From assembly GCF_003854935.1 (NCBI RefSeq), contig NZ_CP033969.1, positions 1,488,001 through 1,552,000 on the forward strand: a DNA stretch of 64,000 bases. The letters run 5' to 3'. This DNA comes from Cupriavidus pauculus. Its GTDB lineage: Bacteria; Pseudomonadota; Gammaproteobacteria; Burkholderiales; Burkholderiaceae. The position numbers and the translations under genes are program-made. Each line of letters starts with the position of its first letter. Position 1 is the stretch's first letter. The notes beneath the pieces are model-generated. The model searched no databases. It was not told the DNA's origin and saw only the letters and a list, made by a program, of their open reading frames with translations. Shown here piece by piece: positions 28,444 through 36,727 of the stretch.

Positions 28444-29420
28444 TGTCTGTCGTGGCCCCCGACCCTACTACCGCCGCCGACGCGGAAATCCTGATGGCGC
28501 AGCCGCGCGGCTTCTGCGCCGGCGTGGACCGTGCCATCGAAATCGTCGAGCGCGCGCTGTCGCTGTTCGGCGCGCCGATCTACGTGCGCCATGAAATCGT
28601 GCACAACGCCTATGTGGTGGCCGACCTGCGCAAGAAGGGTGCGATCTTCATCGACGAACTCGATGAAGTGCCGGCCGGCTCCACGGTCATCTTCAGCGCG
28701 CACGGCGTGTCGAAGGAAGTGCGCGCGGACGCCACGCGGCGCGGCCTGACCGTGTTCGACGCCACCTGCCCGCTGGTGACCAAGGTCCACGTGGAAGTGG
28801 GCAAGATGCGCGCCGAAGGCTGCGAGATCATCATGATCGGCCACAAGGGGCACCCCGAGGTGGAAGGCACGATGGGCCAGTCCGAGCACGGCATGCTGCT
28901 GGTGGAATCGGTCGACGACGTGAAGCGGCTGGAGGTCAAGGACCCGGCCCAGCTTGCCTACGTCACGCAGACCACGCTGTCGGTGGACGAGACCGCCGAG
29001 ATCGTGGCCGCGCTCAAGACGCGCTTCCCGCTGATCCGCGAGCCGAAGAAGCAGGACATCTGCTACGCGACGCAGAACCGCCAGGACGCCGTGAAGTTCA
29101 TGGTGCCGCAGGTGGAAGTGGTCATCGTGGTGGGCAGTCCGAACAGCTCGAACTCCAACCGCCTGCGCGAGCTGGCGGACCGCCTGGGCGTGCCGGCCTA
29201 CATGGTCGACGACCCCGACCAGCTCAAGCCCGAGTGGGTGGCCGGCAAGCGCCGGATCGGCCTGACCGCGGGCGCGTCGGCGCCCGAGGCGCTGGCCCAG
29301 GCGATCGTCGAGCGCCTGCGCACGTTCGGCGTGAAGAGCGTGCGCGCGCTGGAAGGCGTCGAGGAGAACATGTCGTTCCCGCTGCCGCGCGGCCTGGCCA
29401 GCGTGTCGGTCCAGTCCTGA
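28443..29420 (+). CDS. ispH: 4-hydroxy-3-methylbut-2-enyl diphosphate reductase
   Basis: Last step of the MEP isoprenoid pathway, giving IPP and DMAPP. The 325-residue protein carries the three iron-sulfur cysteines at 25 ([12 protein letters not shown]), 109 ([11 protein letters not shown]) and 207 ([11 protein letters not shown]), and the ligand residues of [10 protein letters not shown] and AGASAPE. Translation is coupled to the FKBP gene (TGATG). A strong terminator follows at 29456. Confidence 0.97.
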   Translation: MSVVAPDPTTAADAEILMAQPRGFCAGVDRAIEIVERALSLFGAPIYVRHEIVHNAYVVADLRKKGAIFIDELDEVPAGSTVIFSAHGVSKEVRADATRRGLTVFDATCPLVTKVHVEVGKMRAEGCEIIMIGHKGHPEVEGTMGQSEHGMLLVESVDDVKRLEVKDPAQLAYVTQTTLSVDETAEIVAALKTRFPLIREPKKQDICYATQNRQDAVKFMVPQVEVVIVVGSPNSSNSNRLRELADRLGVPAYMVDDPDQLKPEWVAGKRRIGLTAGASAPEALAQAIVERLRTFGVKSVRALEGVEENMSFPLPRGLASVSVQS

Positions 29421-29455
29421 TCCCCGGCGGCCCCGCCGCCCTGGCTGTTTCCCTG

Positions 29456-29492
29456 AACGCCGCTGGCCTGACCGCCAGCGGCGTTTTGCTTT
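29456..29492 (+). terminator. Intrinsic terminator after ispH
   Basis: A 12-bp perfect stem AACGCCGCTGGC (29456-29467) / GCCAGCGGCGTT (29474-29485) runs into TTGCTTTT. Confidence 0.9.
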
Positions 29493-30055
29493 TCCGGGCC
29501 GGTTGCACCGCTGCGGTGCGGCCGGTCGTACCCGCCCGCGCATACATTTGCCACCCGTCAGCGCGGGCGCCCTGCCGCGTGCGCGGCGCATTTGCGACGA
29601 TTATCCCCGACCGGCTGTCCGGACACGCAGACAATATCAGGGTAATCCCGGGGAGTGGGGTTTTCCCTATTATGGTGCGGCGCTACATTCTGCACATTAG
29701 AGAACGCGCCCGGTATTTGGAATGAAATACCTAATTAATAGGACGGCATTATAGGTGGCGCCGGAAATGCTTGATTCAGCGCGCAAGCGGCTTCGCAGGC
29801 GCTGCAGGCATGATTCTTGAAAGCGTAGGAGACGGGTCTGCCAAGTGGGCGGAGATTGCCCCAATCTGTGCATTGGGGAAATTCCCTAGCTCAATTGGCG
29901 GGTAAATGGTTCAGGTTGTTGCGTCGCGTATTGCATCCGCAAAGAAAGGGGATACAATGCGCGCGTTTCAAATTGAAACTAAACAAAGGCGGTCCAGGGA
30001 ATACGTCCGGGAGGCGTGTTATTTCCCTGTTTTTGTGAATCCTAGGAGATCACTC
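29493..30055. other. 563-bp control region upstream of livJ
   Basis: Unusually AT-rich for this genome between 29640 and 29760 (TACCTAATTAATAGG at about 29730-29744). It contains three TTCCCT words, one inside the near-palindrome GGGAAATTCCC (29876-29886), and the livJ promoter at 29931-29958. In the leader, AGGGAA and TTCCCT (about 29997-30026) could pair ahead of a GTTTTT run. No ORF is convincing. Confidence 0.5.
29931..29958 (+). promoter_or_regulatory. Candidate livJ promoter
   Basis: TTGCAT (29931-29936), a 16-nt spacer and TACAAT (29953-29958) would start transcription near 29965, leaving a leader of about 90 nt before livJ. Confidence 0.55.
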
Positions 30056-31264
30056 ATGCAATTCACGTTTGCCAAGATTCTGCCGATCGCGGCCGCTGTG
30101 GCGCTGGTCGCTGCATGTGGCAAGAAGGAAGAAAAGCCGGCCGATGCGGCAGCATCCGCACCGGCAGCCGCCGCGGCCCCCGCCGCTGCCGCTGGTGGTG
30201 AAACCGTCGTCAAGATCGGCCACGCTGCGCCGCTGACGGGCGGCATTGCCCACCTTGGCAAGGACAACGAGAACGGCGCGCGCCTGGCCGTCGAGGAAGT
30301 GAACAAGACCGGTCTGGAGATCGGCGGCAAGAAGATCAAGCTGGAACTGGTTGGCGAAGACGACGCCGCCGACCCGAAGACCGGCACCGCCGTGGCGCAG
30401 AAGCTGGTGGATGCCAAGGTCGTGGCCGTGGTGGGCCACCTGAACTCGGGCGTGTCGATCCCGGCCTCGAAGATCTACAGCGATGCCGGCATCGTCCAGA
30501 TCTCGCCGTCGTCGACCAACCCCGACTACACCAAGCAAGGCTTCAAGACGACCTACCGCGTGGTTGCCACCGACGCCCAGCAGGGCCCGGCACTGGCCAA
30601 CTACGCTGCCAAGAGCCTGCAGGCCAAGAGCGTGGCCATCGTCGACGATGCCACCGCCTACGGCAAGGGCCTGGCCGACGAGTTCGAGAAGACCGCGAAG
30701 GCCGCCGGCGTGAACGTCGTGGCACGTGAAGCCACGAACGACAAGGCCACCGACTTCAAGGCCATCCTGACCAAGATCAAGGGCAAGAAGCCGGACGTGA
30801 TCATGTACGGCGGCATGGACGCCACCGGCGGTCCGTTCGCCAAGCAGGCCAAGGAACTGGGCATCTCGTCGAAGATCGTCGGCGGTGACGGCGTCTGTAC
30901 CGACAAGGTGGCTGAACTGGCCGGCGACGCCGTGACCAACATCATCTGCTCGGAAGCCGGCCTGGCCCTGTCCAAGATGGAAACCGGCGCCGACTTCGAG
31001 AAGCGCTACCAGGCCCGTTTCAACTCGCCGGTGCAGATCTACGCACCGTTCACCTATGACGCCGTCATGGTGATCGTGGATGCGATGAAGCGCGCCAACT
31101 CCGCCGAACCGGCAGCCATCCTGGCCGAAATGCCCAAGACGAACTACAAGGGCGTGATCGGCAACATCGCCTTCGACGAGAAGGGCGACATGAAGGAAGG
31201 CACCATCACGCTGTACGAGTACAAGGACAAGAAGAAGTCCGTCCTCGACGTCGTGAAGATGTAA
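30056..31264 (+). CDS. livJ: Branched-chain amino acid ABC transporter substrate-binding lipoprotein
   Basis: A 402-residue LIVBP-family periplasmic receptor. The N-terminus MQFTFAKILPIAAAVALVAAC is a lipoprotein-like signal with Cys21, followed by an Ala-rich linker (about 30-48) that would tether it to the membrane. The binding domain has KIGHAAPLTGGIAHLGKDNENG and the two-lobe periplasmic fold. The ATG at 30056 follows TAGGAGA. livHMGF lies downstream after a terminator, so the receptor is transcribed separately or in excess. Leu/Ile/Val is the inferred substrate class, but related receptors take other amino acids. Confidence 0.93.
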   Translation: MQFTFAKILPIAAAVALVAACGKKEEKPADAAASAPAAAAAPAAAAGGETVVKIGHAAPLTGGIAHLGKDNENGARLAVEEVNKTGLEIGGKKIKLELVGEDDAADPKTGTAVAQKLVDAKVVAVVGHLNSGVSIPASKIYSDAGIVQISPSSTNPDYTKQGFKTTYRVVATDAQQGPALANYAAKSLQAKSVAIVDDATAYGKGLADEFEKTAKAAGVNVVAREATNDKATDFKAILTKIKGKKPDVIMYGGMDATGGPFAKQAKELGISSKIVGGDGVCTDKVAELAGDAVTNIICSEAGLALSKMETGADFEKRYQARFNSPVQIYAPFTYDAVMVIVDAMKRANSAEPAAILAEMPKTNYKGVIGNIAFDEKGDMKEGTITLYEYKDKKKSVLDVVKM

Positions 31265-31285
31265 TCGGGCTTACCGGCCCCATCG

Positions 31286-31321
31286 AACGGCACCGTGAGT
31301 ACCTTGCGGTGCCGTTCTTTT
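31286..31321 (+). terminator. Intrinsic terminator after livJ
   Basis: A 10-bp perfect stem AACGGCACCG (31286-31295) / CGGTGCCGTT (31307-31316) is followed by CTTTTT. It may lower expression of livHMGF relative to the receptor. Confidence 0.88.
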
Positions 31322-31483
31322 TAGTCTCGCCAACGTGTTATCAGCATCCTTACCATGGATGGAACAGGGCGGGCAGCACACCAGCAAACTCACTACCAAC
31401 CTACCCGATCTATCCAACATTACCGTCCCTTCCCAAGGCATCCACACCATGCCGGCCGGAGCGGGGCTGAAGCAGGAGTTTTC

Positions 31484-32419
31484 ATGGATATCTTTATCCA
31501 GCAGATCGTGAACGGTCTGGTGCTCGGCAGCATCTACGCGCTGATCGCACTGGGCTACACCATGGTCTACGGCATTCTGGGCATCATCAACTTCGCTCAC
31601 GGCGACGTCCTGATGATTGGCGCGCTGACCGCTTTGTCGGCAATCATGGGGCTGCAGAAATTCGCCCCCGGCCTGCCCGAATGGCTGACGCTGGTGATCG
31701 CCACGCTGATCGCCATGCCCGTCTGTGCAGTGCTTGCCTACACGATCGAGCGGGTCGCCTACCGGCCGTTGCGCAATGCGCCGCGCCTGGCCCCGCTGAT
31801 CACCGCGATCGGGGTCTCGATCATCCTCCAGACCATGGGGATGCTGATCTGGTCGCGCAACCCGCTGACGTTCCCGCAGCTGCTGCCGTCGGAACCGATC
31901 GACATCGGCTCCACCGGCGCCACCATCACCGGCAAGGAAATGGTCATCATCGGCCTGGCCGTGATGGTCATGGCCGGCCTGCTGGCCCTGGTGAACCGCA
32001 CCAAGCTCGGCCGCGCCATGCGCGCCACCGCCGAGAACCAGAAGGTGGCGGGCCTGATGGGCGTGAACCCCAACTTCGTGATCTCCGCCACGTTCATGAT
32101 CGGCGCCACGCTGGCGGCGCTGGCTGGCGTGATGATGGCGACCAACTACGGCAACGCCCACTTCTACATGGGCTTCATCCCGGGCCTGAAGGCGTTCACC
32201 GCCGCGGTGCTGGGCGGCATCGGCAACCTGGCTGGCGCCATGGTGGGCGGCATGCTGCTGGGCCTGATCGAGGCACTGGGCGCCGGCTACATCGGCGACC
32301 TGACCAATGGCGTGTTCGGTTCGAACTACCAGGACGTCTTTGCTTTCATCGTGCTGATCACCGTGCTCGTGTTCCGTCCGTCCGGCATCATGGGCGAACG
32401 TGTGGCAGACCGCGCCTGA
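31484..32419 (+). CDS. livH: Branched-chain amino acid ABC transporter permease LivH
   Basis: A 311-residue inner-membrane permease with about eight hydrophobic segments. The family signature IINFAHGDVLMIGAL (about residues 34-48) and the cytoplasmic EAA-like stretch RAMRATAENQKVAGLMGVN are present. AGGAG at 31474-31478 supports the ATG at 31484. It starts the livHMGF operon, 220 bp after livJ. Confidence 0.95.
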   Translation: MDIFIQQIVNGLVLGSIYALIALGYTMVYGILGIINFAHGDVLMIGALTALSAIMGLQKFAPGLPEWLTLVIATLIAMPVCAVLAYTIERVAYRPLRNAPRLAPLITAIGVSIILQTMGMLIWSRNPLTFPQLLPSEPIDIGSTGATITGKEMVIIGLAVMVMAGLLALVNRTKLGRAMRATAENQKVAGLMGVNPNFVISATFMIGATLAALAGVMMATNYGNAHFYMGFIPGLKAFTAAVLGGIGNLAGAMVGGMLLGLIEALGAGYIGDLTNGVFGSNYQDVFAFIVLITVLVFRPSGIMGERVADRA

Positions 32420-32432
32420 GGAGAGAGAATCC

Positions 32433-33587
32433 ATGAATACCCCGATTCCATCCACGGCCGTGGCCGCGCCGTCGCGCGTGCCGGCCAAGACGCTGGCCGC
32501 GCTGCTGGTGTTCCTGGCGGTGGCGCTCTGCGCGCCGTTCTTCGTCCAGTCCTTTGGCGGCAACTACTGGGTGCGCGTGCTGGATTTCGCGCTGCTCTAC
32601 ATCATGCTGGCGCTGGGCCTGAACATCGTGGTCGGCTTTGCCGGCCTGCTTGACCTGGGCTACATCGCGTTCTACGCGGTGGGGGCCTACAGCATGGCGC
32701 TGCTCGGGTCGCCGCACCTGGCCAACCAGTTCGAGTGGATCCAGCAACTGGCGCCCAACGGCGTCCACCTCACGATGTGGCTGGTGCTGCCCATCGCGGT
32801 GCTGATCGCGGCCACGTTCGGCGTGCTGCTGGGCGCGCCGACGCTGAAGCTGCGCGGCGACTACCTGGCCATCGTGACGCTGGGCTTTGGCGAGATCATC
32901 CGCATCTTCATGAACAACCTGGACCGTCCGGTCAACATCACCAACGGCCCCAAGGGCATCACGGCGGTAGACCCGGTGCACATCTTCGGCTTCGACTTCT
33001 CGAAATCGCACGAGATCTTCGGGATGAAGTTCACGCCGGTGTTCATGTACTACTACCTGCTGGTGTTCCTGGTCATCGTGATCGTGTTCATCTGCCTGCG
33101 CCTGCAGAACTCGCGGATCGGCCGCGCGTGGGTGGCCATCCGTGAAGATGAGATCGCCGCCAAGGCCATGGGCATCAACACCCGCAACATGAAGCTGCTG
33201 GCGTTTGCCATGGGTGCGTCGTTCGGCGGCGCCTCGGGCGCGGTGTTCGGCGCGTTCCAGGGCTTCGTGTCGCCGGAATCGTTCACGCTGTGGGAATCGA
33301 TCTACATCCTGGCCATCGTGGTGCTGGGCGGCATGGGCCATATCCCGGGCGTGATCCTGGGCGGCATCCTGCTGGTGGGTTTCCAGGAACTGCTGCGCGT
33401 CGTGGCGGAACCGATGCAGACCGGCCTGTTCGGCCACGTGATCGTCGATGCCGAGGTGCTGCGCCAGCTTCTGTTCGGCCTGGCGCTGGTGGTGGTGATG
33501 CTGTATCGCCCGGCCGGCATCTGGCCGTCCCCGCGCAAGGAAGACCGCCCGGTGGTGCGCCGCGCGGGCAGCGTGGGCCGTTTCTGA
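32433..33587 (+). CDS. livM: Branched-chain amino acid ABC transporter permease LivM
   Basis: A 384-residue permease with a short variable N-terminus, about nine to ten hydrophobic segments, LGLNIVVGFAGLLDLGYIAF, TLGFGEIIRIFMNNLDRPVN and the EAA-like RAWVAIREDEIAAKAMGIN loop. GGAGAGAG precedes the ATG at 32433. It pairs with LivH in the membrane and lies 13 bp after it. Confidence 0.95.
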   Translation: MNTPIPSTAVAAPSRVPAKTLAALLVFLAVALCAPFFVQSFGGNYWVRVLDFALLYIMLALGLNIVVGFAGLLDLGYIAFYAVGAYSMALLGSPHLANQFEWIQQLAPNGVHLTMWLVLPIAVLIAATFGVLLGAPTLKLRGDYLAIVTLGFGEIIRIFMNNLDRPVNITNGPKGITAVDPVHIFGFDFSKSHEIFGMKFTPVFMYYYLLVFLVIVIVFICLRLQNSRIGRAWVAIREDEIAAKAMGINTRNMKLLAFAMGASFGGASGAVFGAFQGFVSPESFTLWESIYILAIVVLGGMGHIPGVILGGILLVGFQELLRVVAEPMQTGLFGHVIVDAEVLRQLLFGLALVVVMLYRPAGIWPSPRKEDRPVVRRAGSVGRF

Positions 33588-33600
33588 ACAGGAGGACAAC

Positions 33601-34377
33601 ATGAGCCAATCCGAATTCCTCCTGTCCGTACAGGGGGTCAACAAGCGTTTCGGCGGCCTGCAGGCGCTGTCCGATGTGGGCCTGCAGATCAAGCCCGGTG
33701 AAATCTACGGCCTGATCGGCCCCAACGGCGCGGGCAAGACCACGTTCTTCAACGTGATCACCGGCCTGTACACGCCCGATTCGGGCGAGTTCGTGCTGAA
33801 CGGCGCGCCGTACCAGCCCACGGCCGTCCACGAGGTGGCCCGCACCGGCATTGCGCGCACGTTCCAGAACATCCGGCTGTTCGGCGACATGACCGCGCTG
33901 GAAAACGTGATGGTGGGCCGCCACGTGCGGACCAAGGCCGGCATCTTCGGCGCCGTGTTCCGCCCGCCCGCGGTGCGCCGCGAGGAAGAGGGCATCGAGG
34001 ACATGGCCCACGACCTGCTGGACTACGTGGGCATTGGCAAGTACGCCAATTTCACGTCGCGCAACCTGTCGTACGGCCACCAGCGCCGCCTGGAAATCGC
34101 CCGCGCGCTGGCCACCGAGCCCAAGCTGCTGGCGCTGGACGAACCGGCCGCCGGCATGAATGCGACCGAGAAGGTGGAACTGCGCGGCCTGCTGGAGAAG
34201 ATCCGCAACGATGGCAGGACCATCCTGCTGATCGAGCACGACGTGAAGCTCGTGATGGGCCTGTGCAACCGGCTGACCGTGCTGGACTACGGCAAGGTCA
34301 TCGCCCAGGGCCTGCCGCACGAAGTCCAGAACAATCCTGCCGTGATCGAGGCCTACCTCGGCGCGTCGGCGCACTAA
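33601..34377 (+). CDS. livG: Branched-chain amino acid ABC transporter ATPase LivG
   Basis: A 258-residue ABC ATPase with Walker A GPNGAGKTTFF (about 40-50), the signature NLSYGHQRRLEIARAL and Walker B LLALDEPAAGMN. The C-terminal YGKVIAQGLPHEVQNNPAVIEAYLG is typical of LivG. AGGAGG precedes the ATG. Confidence 0.96.
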   Translation: MSQSEFLLSVQGVNKRFGGLQALSDVGLQIKPGEIYGLIGPNGAGKTTFFNVITGLYTPDSGEFVLNGAPYQPTAVHEVARTGIARTFQNIRLFGDMTALENVMVGRHVRTKAGIFGAVFRPPAVRREEEGIEDMAHDLLDYVGIGKYANFTSRNLSYGHQRRLEIARALATEPKLLALDEPAAGMNATEKVELRGLLEKIRNDGRTILLIEHDVKLVMGLCNRLTVLDYGKVIAQGLPHEVQNNPAVIEAYLGASAH

Positions 34378-34394
34378 GGCGGGAGAGACGCAAC

Positions 34395-35111
34395 ATGACA
34401 CAGACGATTCTCAAGATTTCCGGCCTGAAGGTGGCCTACGGCGGCATCCAGGCCGTCAAGGGCGTGGACGTGGAGATCCAGGACGGCGAACTGGTGACGC
34501 TGATCGGCGCCAACGGCGCCGGCAAGACCACCACGATGAAGGCCATCACCGGCCTGCAGGGCTGGGCCGGCGGCGACGTGGAGTACATGGGCAAGTCCAT
34601 CAAGGGCGTGCCCAGCTACACGCTGCTCAAGCAGGGCCTGGCGATGGTGCCGGAAGGCCGCGGCGTGTTCGCGCGCATGACGATCACCGAGAACCTGCAG
34701 ATGGGGGCGTACACGCGCAACGACGAGGCCGGCATCAAGGCCGACATCGACCGCATGTTCGAGACTTTCCCGCGCCTGAAGGAACGCGCCAACCAGCTTG
34801 CCGGCACGATGTCCGGCGGCGAGCAGCAGATGCTGGCCATGGCGCGCGCGCTGATGAGCCAGCCCAAGCTGCTGCTGCTGGACGAGCCGTCGATGGGCCT
34901 CTCGCCGATCATGGTCGAGAAGATCTTCGAGGTGGTGCGCACCGTGTCGGCCCAGGGTGTGACCGTGCTGCTGGTGGAGCAGAACGCACGCCTGGCGCTG
35001 CAGGCCGCCCACCGCGGCTACGTGATGGAGTCCGGCCTGATCACGATGAGCGGCGACGCCAAGCAGATGCTGGACGACCCGAAGGTGCGCGCCGCGTACC
35101 TGGGGGAATAA
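34395..35111 (+). CDS. livF: Branched-chain amino acid ABC transporter ATPase LivF
   Basis: A 238-residue ABC ATPase with Walker A GANGAGKTTTMKAI, signature MSGGEQQMLAMARAL and Walker B LLLLDEPSMGLSP, and the LivF-type VPEGRGVFARMTITENL block. It is the last gene of livHMGF, 17 bp after livG, and converges on argD. Confidence 0.96.
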   Translation: MTQTILKISGLKVAYGGIQAVKGVDVEIQDGELVTLIGANGAGKTTTMKAITGLQGWAGGDVEYMGKSIKGVPSYTLLKQGLAMVPEGRGVFARMTITENLQMGAYTRNDEAGIKADIDRMFETFPRLKERANQLAGTMSGGEQQMLAMARALMSQPKLLLLDEPSMGLSPIMVEKIFEVVRTVSAQGVTVLLVEQNARLALQAAHRGYVMESGLITMSGDAKQMLDDPKVRAAYLGE

Positions 35112-35133
35112 GCGGGCCAGCCGTCGGTGGGTC

Positions 35134-35177
35134 TGCTCCCCTCTCCCGAATGCGAGAGAGGGGCCGGGGGAGAGGGC
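35134..35177. repeat. Dispersed CCCTCTCC palindromic repeat, copy 3
   Basis: TGCTCCCCTCTCCCG, an inverted CGAGAGAGGGG arm and a GGGGGAGAGGGC end match the copies at 10401 and 25251. It lies between livF and the terminator at 35219. Confidence 0.7.
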
Positions 35178-35218
35178 TGGCAGCACAAGCTGCAAGGGCC
35201 GTCGGCAAGGACCAAAAA

Positions 35219-35247
35219 AAACGCCTCGCAACCGCGAGGCGTTTCTC
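35219..35247. terminator. Bidirectional intrinsic terminator between livF and argD
   Basis: An 11-bp perfect stem AAACGCCTCGC (35219-35229) / GCGAGGCGTTT (35234-35244) has A- and T-runs on its two sides, fitting two convergent genes. Confidence 0.88.
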
Positions 35248-35278
35248 ATTGCCGGACCACTCCGGCCGAGGCTCAGGC

Positions 35279-36466
35279 TCAGCCCAGCTTCTTCAGCAGC
35301 TCGCGCAGCATGCCGATCATCTGGTCGATTTCCTCGCGCGTCACGTTCAGGGCCGGCATGAAGCGCAGCAGGTTCGGGCGCGGGGCGTTCAGCAGCAGGC
35401 CGGTCGGGTTCATCTCGCGGGCTTCTTCCACGATCTGCGGGCCGATGTCCTTGCCCAGCACCAGCGCGCGCAGCAGGCCCTCGCCGCGCTCGCCGCCCAG
35501 GCCGAACTCGGCCGACAGCGCCAGCAGCTGCTCGCGCAGGTAGGCGCCCTTGGCCTTTACGTCGTCCAGGAAGCCCGGCGCGGTCAACTGGGCGATCACC
35601 GAGCTTCCGACGGCCGTCATCAGCGGGTTGCCGTTGTAGGTGCCGCCCTGGTCGCCGGCCTCGAAGCTGGCCACGTCGGCCTTGCAGAGCAGGGCCGACA
35701 GCGGCACGCCACCGCCAATGCCCTTGCCCAGCGTCATGATGTCCGGCTCCACGCCCGACAGCTCGTACGCGAACAGCGTACCGCAGCGGCCACAGCCGGT
35801 CTGCACTTCATCGACGATGAACAGCAGCTTGTGCTTGTCGGCCAGCGCGCGCAGGCCCTGCATGAACTCGCGGCTGGCCGGGATCACGCCGCCTTCGCCC
35901 TGCACCGGCTCCAGCATGATGCCGACGGTCTTGTCGGTGATCAGCTTTTCCACCGATGCCAGGTTGTTCAGCTCGGCCTTCGGAAAGCCCGGCACCTGCG
36001 GCGCGAAGATGGTGTCCCAGCCGGCCTTGCCCGACGCGCTCATCGTCGCCAGCGTGCGGCCGTGGAAACTGTGGTCCATCGTGATGATCTCGAACGCGCC
36101 GTTCTTGTGCTTGCGGCCCCATTTGCGCGCCAGCTTGATCGCGCCCTCGTTGGCCTCGGCGCCGCTGTTGGCAAAGAAGACCTTGTCGAAGCAGCTGTTG
36201 TCGGTCAGCTGGCGGGCCAGCTTCAGCATCGGCTCGTTGTAGAACGCCGGGCTGGGGTTCAGCAGCTTGCGCGCCTGCTGCTCCAGCGCCTGGATCATGC
36301 CTTCGTTCGAGTGGCCCAGCGCGTTGACGGCCCAGCCTTGCACGAAGTCCAGGTATCGCTTGCCGTTATGGTCCGTCAGCCACGATCCCTTGCCTTCCGT
36401 GAAGACCAGTTCGGGGCGGTTGGTGATGTACATCAGCGATTGGACGGGATACTCGGCAAATGCCAT
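35279..36466 (-). CDS. argD: Acetylornithine aminotransferase-type class III aminotransferase
   Basis: PLP enzyme of 395 aa, in family terms N-acetylornithine transaminase of arginine synthesis, possibly also acting on N-succinyl-diaminopimelate. It has [20 protein letters not shown] (98-117), the cofactor Asp219 in FIVDEVQTG and the Schiff-base Lys248 in [14 protein letters not shown] precedes the ATG at 36464-36466. Other arg genes are not adjacent. Its leader is unusual: a promoter with an internal palindrome, a 21-residue Arg-rich ORF and an intrinsic terminator precede the gene, suggesting attenuation. Assignment to ArgD rather than another ornithine-type transaminase is likely but not certain. 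Confidence 0.9.
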   Translation of the reverse strand: MAFAEYPVQSLMYITNRPELVFTEGKGSWLTDHNGKRYLDFVQGWAVNALGHSNEGMIQALEQQARKLLNPSPAFYNEPMLKLARQLTDNSCFDKVFFANSGAEANEGAIKLARKWGRKHKNGAFEIITMDHSFHGRTLATMSASGKAGWDTIFAPQVPGFPKAELNNLASVEKLITDKTVGIMLEPVQGEGGVIPASREFMQGLRALADKHKLLFIVDEVQTGCGRCGTLFAYELSGVEPDIMTLGKGIGGGVPLSALLCKADVASFEAGDQGGTYNGNPLMTAVGSSVIAQLTAPGFLDDVKAKGAYLREQLLALSAEFGLGGERGEGLLRALVLGKDIGPQIVEEAREMNPTGLLLNAPRPNLLRFMPALNVTREEIDQMIGMLRELLKKLG

Positions 36467-36504
36467 GGCGGACTCCTGGGGTCGGCATGAAACGATGGAC
36501 GGAC

Positions 36505-36538
36505 AAAAGCAAAAAGCCACGGGGGATGCCCGTGGCTT
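36505..36538 (-). terminator. Intrinsic terminator in the argD leader (putative attenuator)
   Basis: On the minus strand a 10-bp perfect stem AAGCCACGGG / CCCGTGGCTT (36538-36529 and 36523-36514) runs directly into TTTGCTTTTG. It lies between the argD promoter/leader ORF and the argD start, so read-through must be controlled for argD to be expressed. It also ends transcripts of the upstream reductase gene. Confidence 0.8.
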
Positions 36539-36540
36539 GT

Positions 36541-36568
36541 TGACCTGAACAGACGCTGTCGACGGTCA
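36541..36568 (-). promoter_or_regulatory. Imperfect hairpin at the end of the argD leader ORF
   Basis: TGACC and GGTCA (outer 5 bp) and ACAG/CTGT (inner 4 bp) can pair. The outer arm contains the stop codon of the leader ORF, so a ribosome stopped there would open it. It could act as an anti-antiterminator; this is inference. Confidence 0.35.
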
Positions 36569-36631
36569 GCCGCGCGGCACCCCGGAGGGGAGCAACGTAC
36601 GAGCGCGGCGTCGGAGGATGGCGGTGTTCAT
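36566..36631 (-). CDS. Putative Arg-rich leader peptide upstream of argD (21 codons)
   Basis: A 21-residue ORF starting MNTAILRRRAR with five Arg codons (CGA, CGC, CGC, CGT, CGC), four of them within codons 7-11, and a stop at 36566-36568. The ATG lies 7 nt after the -10 box of a near-consensus promoter, so it would be leaderless. It ends about 28 nt before an intrinsic terminator that precedes argD. Position and composition are those of an attenuator leader peptide that senses arginyl-tRNA. Not a database-supported gene; the call rests on architecture alone. Confidence 0.5.
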   Translation of the reverse strand: MNTAILRRRARTLLPSGVPRG

Positions 36632-36638
36632 GGCGGCC

Positions 36639-36667
36639 AATATAAGACGCATGCGTCCGGGTGTCAA
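36639..36667 (-). promoter_or_regulatory. Strong promoter of argD leader
   Basis: On the minus strand TTGACA (36662-36667, perfect), a 17-nt spacer and TATATT (36639-36644, 5 of 6) form the best promoter in this window. The start point would be at or one base before the leader ATG (36631). Confidence 0.75.
36646..36657. promoter_or_regulatory. 12-bp perfect palindrome inside the argD promoter spacer
   Basis: GACGCATGCGTC is a perfect palindrome centred between the -35 and -10 boxes. A dimeric repressor bound here would block RNA polymerase. Its identity is unknown; it does not look like the E. coli ARG box. Confidence 0.45.
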
Positions 36668-36727
36668 AGCGAAATTTGGCAGACCCGGGTGGCATTGTTG
36701 TGTCGGCGGAACGGCTTGGCCCGCGCG

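Noticed and set aside
29234-29725. Open frame across the ispH end and the following intergenic region
   Set aside because: Its first half is an out-of-frame copy of ispH and the rest crosses the terminator; no protein-like features.
29957-30055. Leader peptide before livJ starting at ATG 29957
   Set aside because: The frame has no stop and reads directly into livJ, and its ATG overlaps the -10 box, so it cannot be a separate leader ORF.
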